A stretch of 64,000 nt of DNA from Bacillus chungangensis (GTDB taxonomy: Bacteria; Bacillota; Bacilli; Bacillales; Bacillaceae_C), in assembly GCF_030812995.1 (NCBI RefSeq), contig NZ_JAUSTT010000023.1, positions 27,630 through 91,629 on the forward strand, read 5' to 3'. The notes below the pieces were generated by a model. The model worked only from the letters and a program-made list of their open reading frames with translations, was not told the origin of the DNA and did no database searches. The translations under genes were made by a program, and so were the position numbers. Shown here in pieces: positions 1 through 10,345 of this stretch (within the stretch, counting starts at the first letter, position 1; every line of letters starts with the position of its first letter).

Positions 1-65
1 CTTTGTTCTAATTCTTATCAGTGGGGGATGAGAGAAAACCCCCACTCATGGAAGTTTCACTTTAT
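1..65 (+). repeat. Right end of TTTAT-flanked dispersed repeat (copy 1, cut by window edge)
   Basis: The segment carries the right-end hairpin of the family (CAGTGGGGG, short loop, CCCCCACT) followed by GGAAGTTTCACTTTAT. The same right end appears near 17960-18019, 23712-23762, 25901-25943, 28044-28091 and 45047-45094. The left part lies outside the window. Confidence 0.8.
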
Positions 66-201
66 CAAAAGACCGTATCCTCCTCCATTTAACAGCCTCA
101 GACATATAAATGAACTCAATTGTAATGTGTATTGCATGAATAAATACATTTAATTTTGTATACTAAGGAAGTGAGAAGTTTGCCAAAAAGGAGCCGGATG
201 T

Positions 202-855
202 GTGGAACGTTTTTTAGCTTTTAAACTTGAAGAAATCCCTATTGTTGCAGTCGTTTTAATTATCGCATTTACTGTTCATGAATTTGCTCATGCCTATACA
301 GCGTATTGCTTCGGCGATCCAACGGCGAAGAAGCAGGGAAGATTGACACTAAACCCAATGCAGCACATTGATCCGCTTGGAACAATCCTTATTTTTATTG
401 CTGGCTTTGGCTGGGCTCGTCCAGTGCCTGTTAATCGTTTTTATTTTAACAAGCCACGGCTTGCAGGTATCGTCGTTTCTTTAATGGGGCCGATGAGTAA
501 TTTCTTATTGGCGATTATCGGATATGGTGTATTTTATGCATTAATTGTTTCAGGTGTTAGTGCGACTGTTCCTTTCTTCGTGCTAAAGTTTTTGGAGCTT
601 TTTGTTTGGTTAAATCTTGTACTGTTCGTGTTTAACCTTTTACCTCTCCCTCCATTAGACGGCTATCGAATTGTGGAGGATCTTGTACCAACTGACATTA
701 GGGCAAAGATGACACAATTTGAGCAGTATGGTGCACTTATTTTTCTCGTTCTTGTTATCACTCCATTGTCTCAATATACAATTAGGCCTATTTTTCAACA
801 AGTATTGCCATTCTTAGTGCAACAGCTTCAAGGTTTGTTTTCGCTGTTCTTTTAA
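202..855 (+). CDS. Site-2 protease family (M50) membrane metalloprotease, YwhC-like
   Basis: This 217-residue polytopic membrane protein has an HEFAHA motif (HExxH zinc site, near residue 27) in the first membrane segment and a distal PPLDGYR motif (near residue 151). Together these form the metal site of intramembrane-cleaving M50 proteases. About five hydrophobic segments fit a compact family member without a PDZ domain. The GTG at 202 follows AAAAGGAG at a suitable distance. Its place before ywhD and pbpG matches ywhC in B. subtilis. The substrate cannot be read from the sequence. Confidence 0.88.
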   Translation: MERFLAFKLEEIPIVAVVLIIAFTVHEFAHAYTAYCFGDPTAKKQGRLTLNPMQHIDPLGTILIFIAGFGWARPVPVNRFYFNKPRLAGIVVSLMGPMSNFLLAIIGYGVFYALIVSGVSATVPFFVLKFLELFVWLNLVLFVFNLLPLPPLDGYRIVEDLVPTDIRAKMTQFEQYGALIFLVLVITPLSQYTIRPIFQQVLPFLVQQLQGLFSLFF

Positions 856-1095
856 GGCTTATTAAAAAAATCCCTGAAAAATAGTTCCGTGTGAATACAG
901 TACGATCCATCAATTTTTAATCGGCTGCGCCTCTGTTCTCCCTTCATTTGCTGACTTTTTATGCAACAGCCTTGTAGGTGCAGCACATTTTGCCTTATTC
1001 GAGTACCTAGCAGTAAAATTGGGCAATGGCAGCTGGCATTCGTAAGGATACGGCGATTGGAAGGTGCAATGAGTAGTTGAAAGGATGATGTTAGG

Positions 1096-1617
1096 ATGGA
1101 AAATGAAAAAAAGCAAAAAGTCGGTTTTAATATTATTAAAGATGCTCCTACTGATGGCCATAAAGGCTTTGGAATCGGTTCTTTAAGTTTAGAAAATATT
1201 TCGCCAGTCTTTGTTGACGTAGAAGCTGAAGAAGCATTTATTGATGTTGGCGCTATGCATGGACGCAGCCAGATAGAACGAAAAATTAGATTTTCTCCCG
1301 ATAGATCAACTGTTCCAGAAGAAGGAGCAAAGCTTTATTGGCTCGTTTGGGTTACAGTGGACCGCAAAGAGGAAGGTCTATATTATGCTGGTGTCGGTGC
1401 TTGTGAAATGGTCATTAACCGTCCAGAGCGGCGCGGCTATAAATCAATGCCTGAGCATGTAAATCATATGGATAAATCATTAAAAGGCAAGATTATAGTG
1501 GATCATATGGATGATAAGTCAAAAATGATTTTGAGTGATTTTCTAAAAAATTACAATGAGGAATTTTGGCGTTTATCTAGCGATGAACTAAAAAGCGCAC
1601 TGCAAACTGAAAAATAA
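1096..1617 (+). CDS. ywhD: YwhD family protein
   Basis: This 173-residue soluble protein matches the Bacillus YwhD family along its length, including an N-terminal KKQKVGFNIIKDAPTDGHKG stretch and a central MHGRSQIERKIRF stretch. No catalytic motif, signal peptide or membrane segment is visible, and its biochemical role is not established to my knowledge. The start ATG at 1096 follows GAAAGGATG. It sits between the M50 protease and the convergent pbpG, as in B. subtilis. Confidence 0.85.
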   Translation: MENEKKQKVGFNIIKDAPTDGHKGFGIGSLSLENISPVFVDVEAEEAFIDVGAMHGRSQIERKIRFSPDRSTVPEEGAKLYWLVWVTVDRKEEGLYYAGVGACEMVINRPERRGYKSMPEHVNHMDKSLKGKIIVDHMDDKSKMILSDFLKNYNEEFWRLSSDELKSALQTEK

Positions 1618-1723
1618 TTGTTATTATGAACAATTTGTGAAGTTTTCTTTGTTTTCGACCAGAAGCTTGCTGATTCAATAAAAAAAATGTACACTTAACA
1701 TGATTTGCACAATGCAAACTAGG

Positions 1724-1766
1724 ATATAAAAAACTCGAGGTTCGCACAACCTCGAGTTTTTTATAT
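1724..1766. terminator. Bidirectional terminator between ywhD and pbpG
   Basis: A perfect 19-bp stem (1724-1742 with 1748-1766) closes a 5-nt loop. It has A-tracts on one side and T-tracts on the other, so it can end both converging transcripts. Confidence 0.93.
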
Positions 1767-1802
1767 CTAAAGAGAGAAAAGCATGTATGAGATTCGGCTG
1801 CA

Positions 1803-3866
1803 TTATCTCCACTCAAACAGACGCCGGAACCAATGTTTTTTTGCTTTGCTTCGTTGTTTCTGCTGCTTGCCTTTATCCTCCAAATGATTACTGCAATATT
1901 CACTCGGCTCTGTTCCTCTTAAAAAGTAAGTTAGCCGTGGGGCAGTCGGACATGCCTTTGTCGCGATTTTTCCAGTGTCAGGATCAATCATTTTTGCAAC
2001 CACTCCTTTTTCAGGAAGAAATGTTTGCACAGGCTCCGTCTTTAAAGCTTCTTCCATGAAGCGTATCCAGATATCCTTTGCATAGGCTGCATCCGCTATA
2101 TAAGTAATATCTTTCCCTTTATCATAACCTGTCCATACTCCAGCAGTAAGCTGGGGGGCAAAGCCAATCATCCAGCTGTCCTTGTTGGTTGAGCCTGATT
2201 TGCCAGCGTATGGTCTTGTCATCTGCTGCAAAATCGAATTTCCTGTAATCGTCGCATAGTCATTTAAACTTGGGTCAAACATTCCTGTCATCATCTGTGT
2301 CATGATAGAAGCAAGGGCTGGGTTAAGGACCTGCTCGTTTGAAGTGTCTGCTTCATAAAGGATGTTGCCATCCATATCCTCTACTTTTTTTATAAAGGTT
2401 GGTGTCACTTCTTTTCCACCATTCACAAATAAATTATAGGCATTGACGATCTCAAGCTGCCTAACACCGGACGCCCCGATCGCGGATGATGGCACTTTTT
2501 CAATCTCTGTCGTCAATCCAAATTGTCTTGCTGTATTTATTAACACTTCTTCTCCAATGAATAAATGGGTTTTAACTGCATAGATATTGTCGGAAAGTGC
2601 CAACGCCCGGTCTAGCGTAATCGCTTTGTCTGCATATTGGTGATTATAATTCCTTGGTGTGTAGTTTGCTCGATCGTTATCAAAGCGGAAAGTTGTTTTT
2701 TCACTGCGTATCATTGTTGTCGGTGTAAAGCCTTTTTCTAGTGCTGCATAATATAGCAAGGGCTTCATTGTTGAACCAGGCTGTCTTACTGCTTGTACCG
2801 CACGATTAAACGGACTTTCTTTATAATTGCGCCCGCCAACCATTGCTGTTACATATCCATTATGAGGCTGAATTGCTGTCAAGGCGACTTGGATATCAGA
2901 TGTATCTGAAATCGTATCCCTGATTACTTTTTCAGCAATTTGTTGATGTTTTGTATTTAAAGTAGTGTATATATGGAGACCGCCTCTATCAATCATTTGG
3001 CGATCAAAACCAGCGGCAGTTTGCAATTGCGCTTTCACAATGTCTTGAAAGTAAGGAGCAGTCTTTATTTGATGATGTGTATGCTCTCCCACTAAATGCA
3101 GCGCTTCGTTTGCAGCTGCTTTTGCTTCAGCTTTTGAAATGAAGCCATTTGTCTGAAGCGCCTGCAAAACAACGAGCTGACGCTGCTTTGCTTTTTCTTC
3201 AGAAAACAGAGGAGAGTAGATGCTAGGCCCTTTTGGAATCCCTGCCAGCATCGCTGCTTCTGCAAGTGAAAGTTCATTTGCGTTTTTTCCATAATAAAAT
3301 TGGCTGGCAGCTTGAATGCCATATGTACCGTGGCCATAATAAATCGTATTTAAATACCCTTCCAATATCTCTTCTTTGTTATAATTCACTTCTAATCTTA
3401 ATGTATAAAATGCTTCCGTTATTTTTCGCTTCCATGTTTTATCAAGGCCAAGATAGAGAGCTCTAGCATATTGCTGTGTAATGGTACTTGCACCTTGCTT
3501 TTTCTTCATTGCTTTCACATTTACGATAACGGCGCCCATCATTCTTTTTAAATCGAAACCGTAATGTTTATAAAAGGTCTTATCTTCTACAGCGATAGTA
3601 GCATTTACAATGTTTGGCGAAATTTCATCTAAATGAACCCAAAATCGTTTTTGGCCGCTATTGCTTTCGCCAACAACTGTACCATCATCTGCATAAAAAA
3701 GGTTGGACTGTGAGACAGTCAAAGGAGGAGGGCCCAGCACTTTTGCTAATAAAATAACGGCAAGTAAGCAAATGAGCATCAAAATGCCAATAAAAATACT
3801 TGCTCGAATAAAAAAACGAAAATATTTTCTTTTTTTGCTTAAAATAGCCATTGTTTCCATTAGCAT
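1803..3866 (-). CDS. pbpG: Class A penicillin-binding protein (PBP2d type)
   Basis: This bifunctional peptidoglycan synthase has 687 residues. A short cytoplasmic tail and one membrane anchor (about residues 17-42) precede a GT51 glycosyltransferase domain with the EDKTFYKHYGFD catalytic motif near residue 92. The transpeptidase domain follows, with STMK (active serine), SDN and KSGST motifs. It polymerises glycan strands and cross-links peptides outside the membrane. Length and gene position match B. subtilis PbpG (YwhE), a forespore-expressed sporulation enzyme; that expression is inferred from family knowledge. Three in-frame ATG codons (3866, 3860, 3851) lie close together, so the exact start is uncertain by a few residues. 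Confidence 0.92.
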   Translation of the reverse strand: MLMETMAILSKKRKYFRFFIRASIFIGILMLICLLAVILLAKVLGPPPLTVSQSNLFYADDGTVVGESNSGQKRFWVHLDEISPNIVNATIAVEDKTFYKHYGFDLKRMMGAVIVNVKAMKKKQGASTITQQYARALYLGLDKTWKRKITEAFYTLRLEVNYNKEEILEGYLNTIYYGHGTYGIQAASQFYYGKNANELSLAEAAMLAGIPKGPSIYSPLFSEEKAKQRQLVVLQALQTNGFISKAEAKAAANEALHLVGEHTHHQIKTAPYFQDIVKAQLQTAAGFDRQMIDRGGLHIYTTLNTKHQQIAEKVIRDTISDTSDIQVALTAIQPHNGYVTAMVGGRNYKESPFNRAVQAVRQPGSTMKPLLYYAALEKGFTPTTMIRSEKTTFRFDNDRANYTPRNYNHQYADKAITLDRALALSDNIYAVKTHLFIGEEVLINTARQFGLTTEIEKVPSSAIGASGVRQLEIVNAYNLFVNGGKEVTPTFIKKVEDMDGNILYEADTSNEQVLNPALASIMTQMMTGMFDPSLNDYATITGNSILQQMTRPYAGKSGSTNKDSWMIGFAPQLTAGVWTGYDKGKDITYIADAAYAKDIWIRFMEEALKTEPVQTFLPEKGVVAKMIDPDTGKIATKACPTAPRLTYFLRGTEPSEYCSNHLEDKGKQQKQRSKAKKHWFRRLFEWR

Positions 3867-4368
3867 TCTCTCATTTCTTTCTTTATTTATTAAAATGTTC
3901 AGATCTTTTCTTTCGGTTTTATCGTATGTTCGCTAGAAATATACGAAACAATATTTACACAAACCAAATGGTTGATGAAGGTTTAATAAATTCGATGTAT
4001 CAGTTTTACAACATAACGAGTAAAAAAATCGATTTACATGAGCAGCCACCGTAGTTACATCATTCTTCTAACACTGCTATTAATAACAGTATGAAAAAAA
4101 AACCGCTGTTTTAAACCCAATGCGAAAATAAAGTGATTGAATCAAGTCTCTCAACACCGTACAAGTTAAGGACGCATCGTCTCTGTTGCAAAGCTTGAGA
4201 GACTTTCGTAAAGGAAAAAGAAGATCATTTTTTCTAGGCTTAAAACAAAGACGAGAAGCATTACTTATTTTACTGCCCAGTTCAGACATTTTTGTTCAAT
4301 GAAATAATAAACATTTTCTGAAAATAAACTGTCAACTAACATTTTCCAAATTCATAAAAAAAATGATC
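3867..4368. other. Divergent intergenic region pbpG/speE
   Basis: This AT-rich region between divergent genes has no supported gene. Short ORFs on both strands lack ribosome binding sites and family resemblance. No clear sigma-G or sigma-F promoter for pbpG could be fixed by eye. Confidence 0.5.
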
Positions 4369-4396
4369 TTGTATTTTCTTAAAATTTCTCTATAAT
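4369..4396 (+). promoter_or_regulatory. Sigma-A type promoter of speE
   Basis: TTGTAT (4369-4374), a 16-nt spacer and a perfect TATAAT (4391-4396) lie about 50 nt upstream of the speE start. Confidence 0.65.
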
Positions 4397-4446
4397 TTTT
4401 CTCATGCTATACAACTTACTTGATAAAAAAATTGGGAGGAAACATA

Positions 4447-5277
4447 ATGAGTGGACTTTGGTTTACCGAAAAGCAGACAGAAAATTTTGGGATTACGATG
4501 AAAGTAAATCGTACTTTACATACAGAACAGACTGATTTTCAAAAATTAGATATGATTGAAACTGCTGAATGGGGGAAAATGCTTCTCTTAGATAATATGG
4601 TGATGACAAGCGAAAAGGATGAATTTGTATATCATGAAATGGTTGCTCATGTGCCGCTTTTTACTCATCCTCATCCACAAAAAGTACTCGTTGTCGGCGG
4701 CGGTGATGGTGGAGTTGTTCGCGAAATATTAAAACATCCAAGTGTCGAGAAAGTCACTTTAGTTGACATTGATAGCAAAGTCATTGAATATGCCAAACAA
4801 TATTTGCCTAACATTGCCGGTGAACTTGATAATGAACGTGTGGAAGTAAAAGTCGGCGACGGTTTTATGCATATTGCACAAAGCAAAAACGAGTATGATG
4901 TTATCATGGTTGATTCAACAGAACCTGTCGGCCCAGCAGTTAATTTGTTTACAAAAGGATTTTATGCTGGAATTGCCCAAGCATTAAAAGACGATGGCAT
5001 TTTTGTTGCACAAACGGATAATCCTTGGTTTAAAGCTGATTTAATTCGTGAAGTGCAAAAAGATGTTAAAGAAATTTTTCCAATTACAAACTTGTATCAC
5101 GCTAATGTTCCTACCTATCCAAGTGGGATGTGGACGTTTACAATCGGCTCAAAAAAATATGATCCATTGCAAGTAAGTGAAGATCGTTTCCACGAAATTG
5201 AAACCATTTATTACACAAAGGAATTGCACAAAGCATCATTTGTGCTCCCTAAATTCGTGAAGGATCTGACAGAGTAA
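4447..5277 (+). CDS. speE: Spermidine synthase
   Basis: Transfers the aminopropyl group of decarboxylated S-adenosylmethionine to putrescine, giving spermidine and methylthioadenosine in the cytoplasm. The Rossmann-like domain shows the [14 protein letters not shown] nucleotide motif and the DSTEPVGPA motif with the catalytic aspartate. The ATG at 4447, after TTGGGAGGAAACATA, gives 276 residues, the same as B. subtilis SpeE; an upstream in-frame ATG at 4420 lacks a ribosome site. It is followed 28 nt later by speB, so the pair forms an agmatine to putrescine to spermidine operon. Confidence 0.96.
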   Translation: MSGLWFTEKQTENFGITMKVNRTLHTEQTDFQKLDMIETAEWGKMLLLDNMVMTSEKDEFVYHEMVAHVPLFTHPHPQKVLVVGGGDGGVVREILKHPSVEKVTLVDIDSKVIEYAKQYLPNIAGELDNERVEVKVGDGFMHIAQSKNEYDVIMVDSTEPVGPAVNLFTKGFYAGIAQALKDDGIFVAQTDNPWFKADLIREVQKDVKEIFPITNLYHANVPTYPSGMWTFTIGSKKYDPLQVSEDRFHEIETIYYTKELHKASFVLPKFVKDLTE

Positions 5278-5305
5278 GATTTTGGGAGAAAGAGGAGAGA
5301 GAATA

Positions 5306-6178
5306 GTGAAATTTGATGAAGCATATTCAGGCAATGTGTTTATTGGCAGCTCACCACATTATGAAGAATGCAAAGTTGTCATTTATGGGATGCCAATGGA
5401 CTGGACCGTAAGCTATCGACCAGGTTCTCGTTTTGGCCCAAAACGGATTCGAGAAGCTTCGCTTGGTTTAGAGGAGTACAGTCCATATCTTGATCGGGAG
5501 CTTGAGGAAGTGTGCTTTTTTGATGCAGGCGATCTTCCTCTGCCATTTGGCAATCCTCAACGCAGTATAGAAATGATAGAGGATTATATCGATACTTTGT
5601 TAAAAGATAACAAATTTCCATTAGGAATGGGCGGCGAACATTTAGTATCTTGGCCAGTTATTAAAGCGATGGCAAAAAAATACCCAAATCTCGTAGTGAT
5701 TCATATGGATGCTCATACAGATTTACGGACGGAATATGAAGGTGAGACTCTTTCACATGCGACACCTATTCGCAAGGTTGCGGAACATATCGGCCCCAAA
5801 AATGTTTATTCTTTTGGCATTCGTTCTGGTATGAAAGAGGAATTTGAATGGGCAAAGCAAAACGGGATGCAAATTGCAAAGTTTGACGTCTTAGACCCTT
5901 TAAAGGAAGTCTTGCCAAGTTTAAGCGGACGCCCTGTCTATGTCACAATCGACATTGATGTGCTGGATCCGGCACATGCGCCGGGTACTGGAACAGTTGA
6001 TGGCGGAGGGATTACGACAAAAGAACTGCTAGCAGCTATTCATGAAATTGCCCGTTCCAATGTCAACGTTGTCGGCGGCGATCTTGTTGAAGTTGCGCCG
6101 AGTTATGACCATTCAGAACAGACAGTGAATACGGCAAGCAAGCTCATAAGAGAAATGATGCTCGGATGGGTGAAATAG
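5306..6178 (+). CDS. speB: Agmatinase
   Basis: Hydrolyses agmatine to putrescine and urea and so supplies SpeE. The ureohydrolase fold shows both binuclear manganese motifs, HMDAHTDLR and TIDIDVLDPAHAPGTG, plus an upstream GMGGEH histidine motif. The GTG at 5306 follows AGAGGAGAG and gives 290 residues, the B. subtilis length; an ATG-like extension from 5282 would add eight residues not shared with homologues. A terminator follows directly, closing the speE-speB unit. Confidence 0.95.
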   Translation: MKFDEAYSGNVFIGSSPHYEECKVVIYGMPMDWTVSYRPGSRFGPKRIREASLGLEEYSPYLDRELEEVCFFDAGDLPLPFGNPQRSIEMIEDYIDTLLKDNKFPLGMGGEHLVSWPVIKAMAKKYPNLVVIHMDAHTDLRTEYEGETLSHATPIRKVAEHIGPKNVYSFGIRSGMKEEFEWAKQNGMQIAKFDVLDPLKEVLPSLSGRPVYVTIDIDVLDPAHAPGTGTVDGGGITTKELLAAIHEIARSNVNVVGGDLVEVAPSYDHSEQTVNTASKLIREMMLGWVK

Positions 6179-6197
6179 TGTTATGAATCCTAATGAG

Positions 6198-6227
6198 GAC
6201 GTTCTTCTTTTGGAGAACGTCTCTTTT
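6198..6227 (+). terminator. Terminator after speE-speB
   Basis: The GACGTTCT/AGAACGTC stem (6198-6205 with 6214-6221) has an 8-nt loop and is followed by a T-rich tract. Confidence 0.8.
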
Positions 6228-6472
6228 AGTGTACATGTGTTCGAATCTATGAGGTTGGCAATGAAGCAAAGTGGTATAATAAAACGATAGATTTTTTATT
6301 CGCTTATAAAAGATGGTCTCGCCTTTGTTGAAGTTCTCCTTGCTTTATGCAAGACGTTTTAGTATTTAGGCATCATCGTCCTTCAAAAAACCTGAATACG
6401 ACATTGCTTTTCCTTTTTTTTATTCTTATAATGAAAGGATTATAACGACTCGATAAAAGGATGTGAACGACG

Positions 6473-6922
6473 TTGCCAACTACTGAAGTCCAATTCATCC
6501 CAGTTAAAATTCATTTGACAACCACTATTTTTTTTCAAGAGGAACCGGAAAAATATGAACTTACGCTGTTTGGCAGCCACTATCGGAAAAAGGATGCTGT
6601 TTTTTTAAAATATGACGAAATTCAAGAAGAAGGAACAATCAATACCATTGTCAAACTTTCAGGAGAGGAAGCGTTGATTTTGCGAAAAGGAGCTGTGACG
6701 ATGCGCCTTCCTTTTCGCTTGAAAGAAAAAATGAATGGTTCCTATGATAGTCCTTATGGTACGTTGGCTTTATCAACGAAAACGAAAAAACTAAGCCACA
6801 CATACACAGAAGAAGGAATAATAGAGGGAGAAGTACAACTAGCGTACTCCATGATCATGCAAGGCACAACAGTTGGTACTTATGACATGAGGATTGAATA
6901 TAAGGAGGATATAAGAGAGTAA
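6473..6922 (+). CDS. ywiB: YwiB family (DUF1934) beta-barrel protein
   Basis: This 149-residue soluble protein is rich in beta strands and matches the DUF1934/YwiB family, which has a calycin-like barrel fold; no function is firmly known to me. It starts at TTG 6473, after AAAGGATGTGAA. Its TAA stop shares one base with the argS start, so the two are almost certainly translationally coupled, the same arrangement as in B. subtilis. Confidence 0.85.
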   Translation: MPTTEVQFIPVKIHLTTTIFFQEEPEKYELTLFGSHYRKKDAVFLKYDEIQEEGTINTIVKLSGEEALILRKGAVTMRLPFRLKEKMNGSYDSPYGTLALSTKTKKLSHTYTEEGIIEGEVQLAYSMIMQGTTVGTYDMRIEYKEDIRE

Positions 6923-8592
6923 TGAATATTGTAGCGAATATGCAGGAGCAATTGAAAGAAGAAATAAAAGCAGCGGTTTTAAAAGCAGGACTAGCATCAG
7001 CAGAACAAATACCTGAAGTGATGCTGGAAATGCCAAAAGAAAAAGCCCATGGTGATTATTCTACTAATATGGCAATGCAACTTGCTCGTATAGCAAAGAA
7101 AGCACCGCGCACAATTGCTGAAGAACTAGTAGCTCATTTCGATAAATCGAAGGCCTCTATTGAAAGCATGAATATTGCTGGACCAGGTTTTATTAACTTT
7201 TATATGAATAATCAATATTTAACGAATTTGATTCCATCTATTTTAACGGCTGGAGAACAGTACGGCCAATCTGATGTCGGGAATGGGAAACGGATTCAGA
7301 TCGAGTTTGTTTCAGCAAATCCAACAGGTGATCTCCATCTTGGCCATGCCCGCGGTGCAGCAGTAGGCGACTCGCTATGCAACATACTTGCAAAAGCCGG
7401 CTATGAAGTAACACGAGAATATTATGTTAACGATGCTGGAAATCAAATACATAACTTGGCACTTTCAGTTGAAGCAAGATACTATCAAGCACTTGGCTAT
7501 GAAAAAGAGATGCCCCAGGATGGCTATCATGGACAAGATATTATCGATATCGGAAAACAACTGGCAGAGGAACATGGAAAGACACTTGTTCATGAGGACG
7601 AACAAGCACGCTATACATTCTTTCGCGAATATGGTTTAAAGCATGAATTGGCAAAGCTAAAGAAAGATTTAGAAAATTTTCGGGTTCGTTTTGACAGTTG
7701 GTTTTCTGAGTCAATGGTTTATGAAAATGGCAAAATTGATGAGTCGCTTCAAATATTGCGTGAAAATGGCCATATATATGAAAAGGATGGTGCTACATGG
7801 TTCCGTTCTACAACCTTTGGGGATGATAAAGACCGCGTGCTAATTAAAAGTGATGGCACTTACACATACTTAACACCAGATATTGCCTATCATAAAGATA
7901 AGTTTCAACGAGGATACAATAAGGTGATCAATATTTGGGGAGCAGACCATCACGGATACGTACCAAGAATGAGAGCAGCAATCGAAGCACTTGGCTACAA
8001 TTCAGATGATTTTGAGGTCGAAATTATCCAGCTTGTCCATTTATTTAAAAATGGCGAAAAAATGAAAATGAGCAAGCGAACAGGGAAAGCAGTGACAATG
8101 CGTGAGCTAGTTGAAGAAGTTGGTCTAGATGCAGTTCGCTACTTTTTTGCGATGAGAAGTGCTGATACACATATGGATTTTGATCTTGATCTTGCTGTGG
8201 CAGAGTCTAATGAAAACCCAGTATATTATACGCAATATGCACATGCTCGTATTTGCAGCATCATTCGGGCTGGGGAAGAAAAGGGAATAAAAACAGAAGA
8301 TGGTGCAGATTTTTCTTATATTAAGTCAGAAAAAGAAATGGATCTGCTGAAAAAACTTGGGGATTTTCCAGCTGTTATCGCAGACGCAGCTGAAAAAAGA
8401 ATTCCCCACCGGGTTGTCAACTACATGAATGAACTTGCTGCCGCATTCCATAGTTTCTATAATGCAGAAAAAGTCATAGATATGGAGAAGATGGAATTAA
8501 TGAAAGCACGTCTGTCTTTAGTCAAAGCGGTACAAATAACATTGAAAAATGCATTAGCGCTTATTGGTGTTTCTGCTCCTGAGAAAATGTAA
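6922..8592 (+). CDS. argS: Arginyl-tRNA synthetase
   Basis: This class I aminoacyl-tRNA synthetase of 556 residues charges tRNA-Arg. An N-terminal Arg-S additional domain precedes the catalytic domain with HLGH (the HIGH motif, in [13 protein letters not shown]) and MKMSKR (the KMSKS equivalent). The C-terminal DALR anticodon-binding domain contains the [12 protein letters not shown] helix. The ATG overlaps the ywiB stop by one base, with AAGGAGGAT about 15 nt upstream inside ywiB. It ends at a bidirectional terminator shared with convergent clsB. Confidence 0.97.
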   Translation: MNIVANMQEQLKEEIKAAVLKAGLASAEQIPEVMLEMPKEKAHGDYSTNMAMQLARIAKKAPRTIAEELVAHFDKSKASIESMNIAGPGFINFYMNNQYLTNLIPSILTAGEQYGQSDVGNGKRIQIEFVSANPTGDLHLGHARGAAVGDSLCNILAKAGYEVTREYYVNDAGNQIHNLALSVEARYYQALGYEKEMPQDGYHGQDIIDIGKQLAEEHGKTLVHEDEQARYTFFREYGLKHELAKLKKDLENFRVRFDSWFSESMVYENGKIDESLQILRENGHIYEKDGATWFRSTTFGDDKDRVLIKSDGTYTYLTPDIAYHKDKFQRGYNKVINIWGADHHGYVPRMRAAIEALGYNSDDFEVEIIQLVHLFKNGEKMKMSKRTGKAVTMRELVEEVGLDAVRYFFAMRSADTHMDFDLDLAVAESNENPVYYTQYAHARICSIIRAGEEKGIKTEDGADFSYIKSEKEMDLLKKLGDFPAVIADAAEKRIPHRVVNYMNELAAAFHSFYNAEKVIDMEKMELMKARLSLVKAVQITLKNALALIGVSAPEKM

Positions 8593-8703
8593 ATTATCAA
8601 ACAGCAAGCTTTAACGCGTTGGTAGTCAATATGTTCAAATAAGCAGGAAGTTTTTTCGTATTATTCGGGTTGTCCGTAAAACTGTCATGATGAAAGTTAT
8701 CGT

Positions 8704-8735
8704 AAAAGAAGGGGGTGCTAAATACCCCTTCTTTT
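8704..8735. terminator. Bidirectional terminator argS/clsB
   Basis: AAAAGAAGGGG (8704-8714) pairs with CCCCTTCTTTT (8725-8735) around a 10-nt loop. A-tracts and T-tracts flank both sides. Confidence 0.9.
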
Positions 8736-9934
8736 TATAAATAATCTTGTATCATCCAGGCAGTCAATTCTTTGATTTTTGTTATCCATGTTGTCTGTTG
8801 AAGATCTCTTAATGTTAAGAGCTCTGAATGAAGAATATCTTTCTGAAAGACAGATGCTACTTGATCGGTAAACGCTTGGTCATAAATAAAACAGTTTACT
8901 TCATGATTAAGTGCAATGCTTCTTCGATCAAAATTTGCTGTTCCAATATCACACATGTTTCTGTCGATAATCATCACTTTTGCATGAAAAAACCCATTCA
9001 TGTATTGGTAAACGGTTGCACCTTCACGCAATAGTGGGCGCAAATAGCGAAATGATGCTTCCTTCACTAGGGAATGGTCAGATTTGTTTGGAATTAAAAT
9101 CGTGACCGCAATTCCTCTGCGGACAGCAGCAAGCAGCTTTTCAAATAATATTTTTGTTGGTACGAAATAAGGTGTGCCAATTTCAATTGACTGCTTCGCA
9201 CCATCTATCAGGTCGCCAAACTCCTCTTCTAAATACTGTCCTTCCGAAGGGAAAAAACGATGTTGGACATGATGAGCCGTTAATGAGGGAGAAGGAGAAA
9301 TGGAATGAATTTTTCCGTCAATGTGATGTATCCTTTCCCAATCAATAAGAAACTCCTGTTGCAGGTCGCCAACACTTTCTCCAGTTATTCTCAAGTGATA
9401 ATCGCGCCATGGCGATAGAACGGGATCTAAGTTGATATATTCTTTTCCAATGTTATAACCGCCAGTATATCCAATTTTTCCATCAATGACAGTAATTTTG
9501 CGATGGTTGCGCTGTTGTAATGAAAAGAAATAGAATGGGAAAGAAGGCTGATGAGAAAACTCAATTTCAACCCCTGCGGCCTTTAATTGCTGTAAGGTTT
9601 TTCGTGATACATGAAATCTGCTGCCAGCCCAATCTAATAGCAGTCGTACTTGAACGCCTTCTTTAGCTTTTTTTTGAAGTAAAGTCATAAATTCCATACT
9701 TATTTTGTCATTTTTTACGATGAAAAAAAGAATATGGATGGTGGATGCTGCATGTTGAATATCGGAAAAAAACATGTTGAACAAATCTTTTCCGGTTGTA
9801 ATAAAGGTAAGTTCGCCATTTCGAAGAGGATACTCCCGCTTTCTCAATTTTTTTCGGTGCAGTCTTTTTCCAAGATGAAAATCGACCACACACCAAGCAA
9901 TGATGATGATGGAGATAATCAAAATCCATTTCAC
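8735..9934 (-). CDS. clsB: Phospholipase D-family cardiolipin synthase (minor, ClsB/YwjE type)
   Basis: This membrane-anchored PLD-superfamily enzyme is thought to condense two phosphatidylglycerols into cardiolipin and glycerol. One N-terminal membrane segment (about residues 2-18) precedes two HKD motifs, HRKITVIDGKIGYTGG and HAKVMIIDRNMCDIGTANFD. These pair to form a single active site. With 399 residues and only one membrane segment it fits B. subtilis YwjE (398 aa) better than the longer ClsA or YwiE. Confidence 0.87.
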   Translation of the reverse strand: MKWILIISIIIIAWCVVDFHLGKRLHRKKLRKREYPLRNGELTFITTGKDLFNMFFSDIQHAASTIHILFFIVKNDKISMEFMTLLQKKAKEGVQVRLLLDWAGSRFHVSRKTLQQLKAAGVEIEFSHQPSFPFYFFSLQQRNHRKITVIDGKIGYTGGYNIGKEYINLDPVLSPWRDYHLRITGESVGDLQQEFLIDWERIHHIDGKIHSISPSPSLTAHHVQHRFFPSEGQYLEEEFGDLIDGAKQSIEIGTPYFVPTKILFEKLLAAVRRGIAVTILIPNKSDHSLVKEASFRYLRPLLREGATVYQYMNGFFHAKVMIIDRNMCDIGTANFDRRSIALNHEVNCFIYDQAFTDQVASVFQKDILHSELLTLRDLQQTTWITKIKELTAWMIQDYL

Positions 9935-10247
9935 ACGTTATCACTCACCTAACCATAAAATAAGTATTTAAAGTATGAGGGCTTTTCTCAACAAGCTTGG
10001 AAGAACCCTTCCTAAAATAAAAATTTCTAAAATAGAACAAATTTCATCATGACCAAACTAAATACACAGCTGTTTGCAGTCAGGAGCATGTGTACTTTGG
10101 CTAAGTAAGCTCCACTATATTGTTGCCAAAAAAGCTTTATTTAGTATCCGTATGTGAACAAAAATAATGACAGGCGAACCAACATCCTTCTTTTTAAAGC
10201 AGATCTATTTTGCGCATTTGAATATGTACATAAAAATTGTCTTGCAG
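9935..10247. other. Intergenic region clsB/queF, no gene seen
   Basis: About 310 nt of AT-rich sequence between the divergent clsB and queF transcripts. No ORF with a ribosome site and no clear repeat was found. Confidence 0.5.
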
Positions 10248-10276
10248 TTGACAATACGCTGGAACTTCTATACGAT
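10248..10276 (+). promoter_or_regulatory. Sigma-A promoter of queF
   Basis: TTGACA (10248-10253) and TACGAT (10271-10276) are separated by exactly 17 nt. They lie just upstream of the preQ1 aptamer, as expected for a riboswitch-controlled leader. Confidence 0.75.
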
Positions 10277-10303
10277 TAAAGTCATAAATCGCATACCTAT
10301 ACA

Positions 10304-10345
10304 GGGAGAGGTTCATAGCAAAAACCCTCTATAAAAAACTATGGT
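10304..10345 (+). promoter_or_regulatory. PreQ1 class I riboswitch aptamer
   Basis: The leader reads AGAGGTTC, then a short loop, CCCTCT, then ATAAAAAACTATG, which matches the compact preQ1-I pseudoknot. P1 is AGAGG (10307-10311) with CCTCT (10326-10330). The A-rich tail ATAAAAAA follows. P2 is CATAG (10314-10318) with CTATG (10339-10343), a compensated version of the usual pairing and so strong evidence of an intact fold. It senses preQ1, the product made by QueF, so feedback repression is expected. Confidence 0.93.

Noticed and set aside
4080..4289. 69-codon minus-strand frame upstream of speE
   Set aside because: No ribosome site, no family resemblance and no conserved context.
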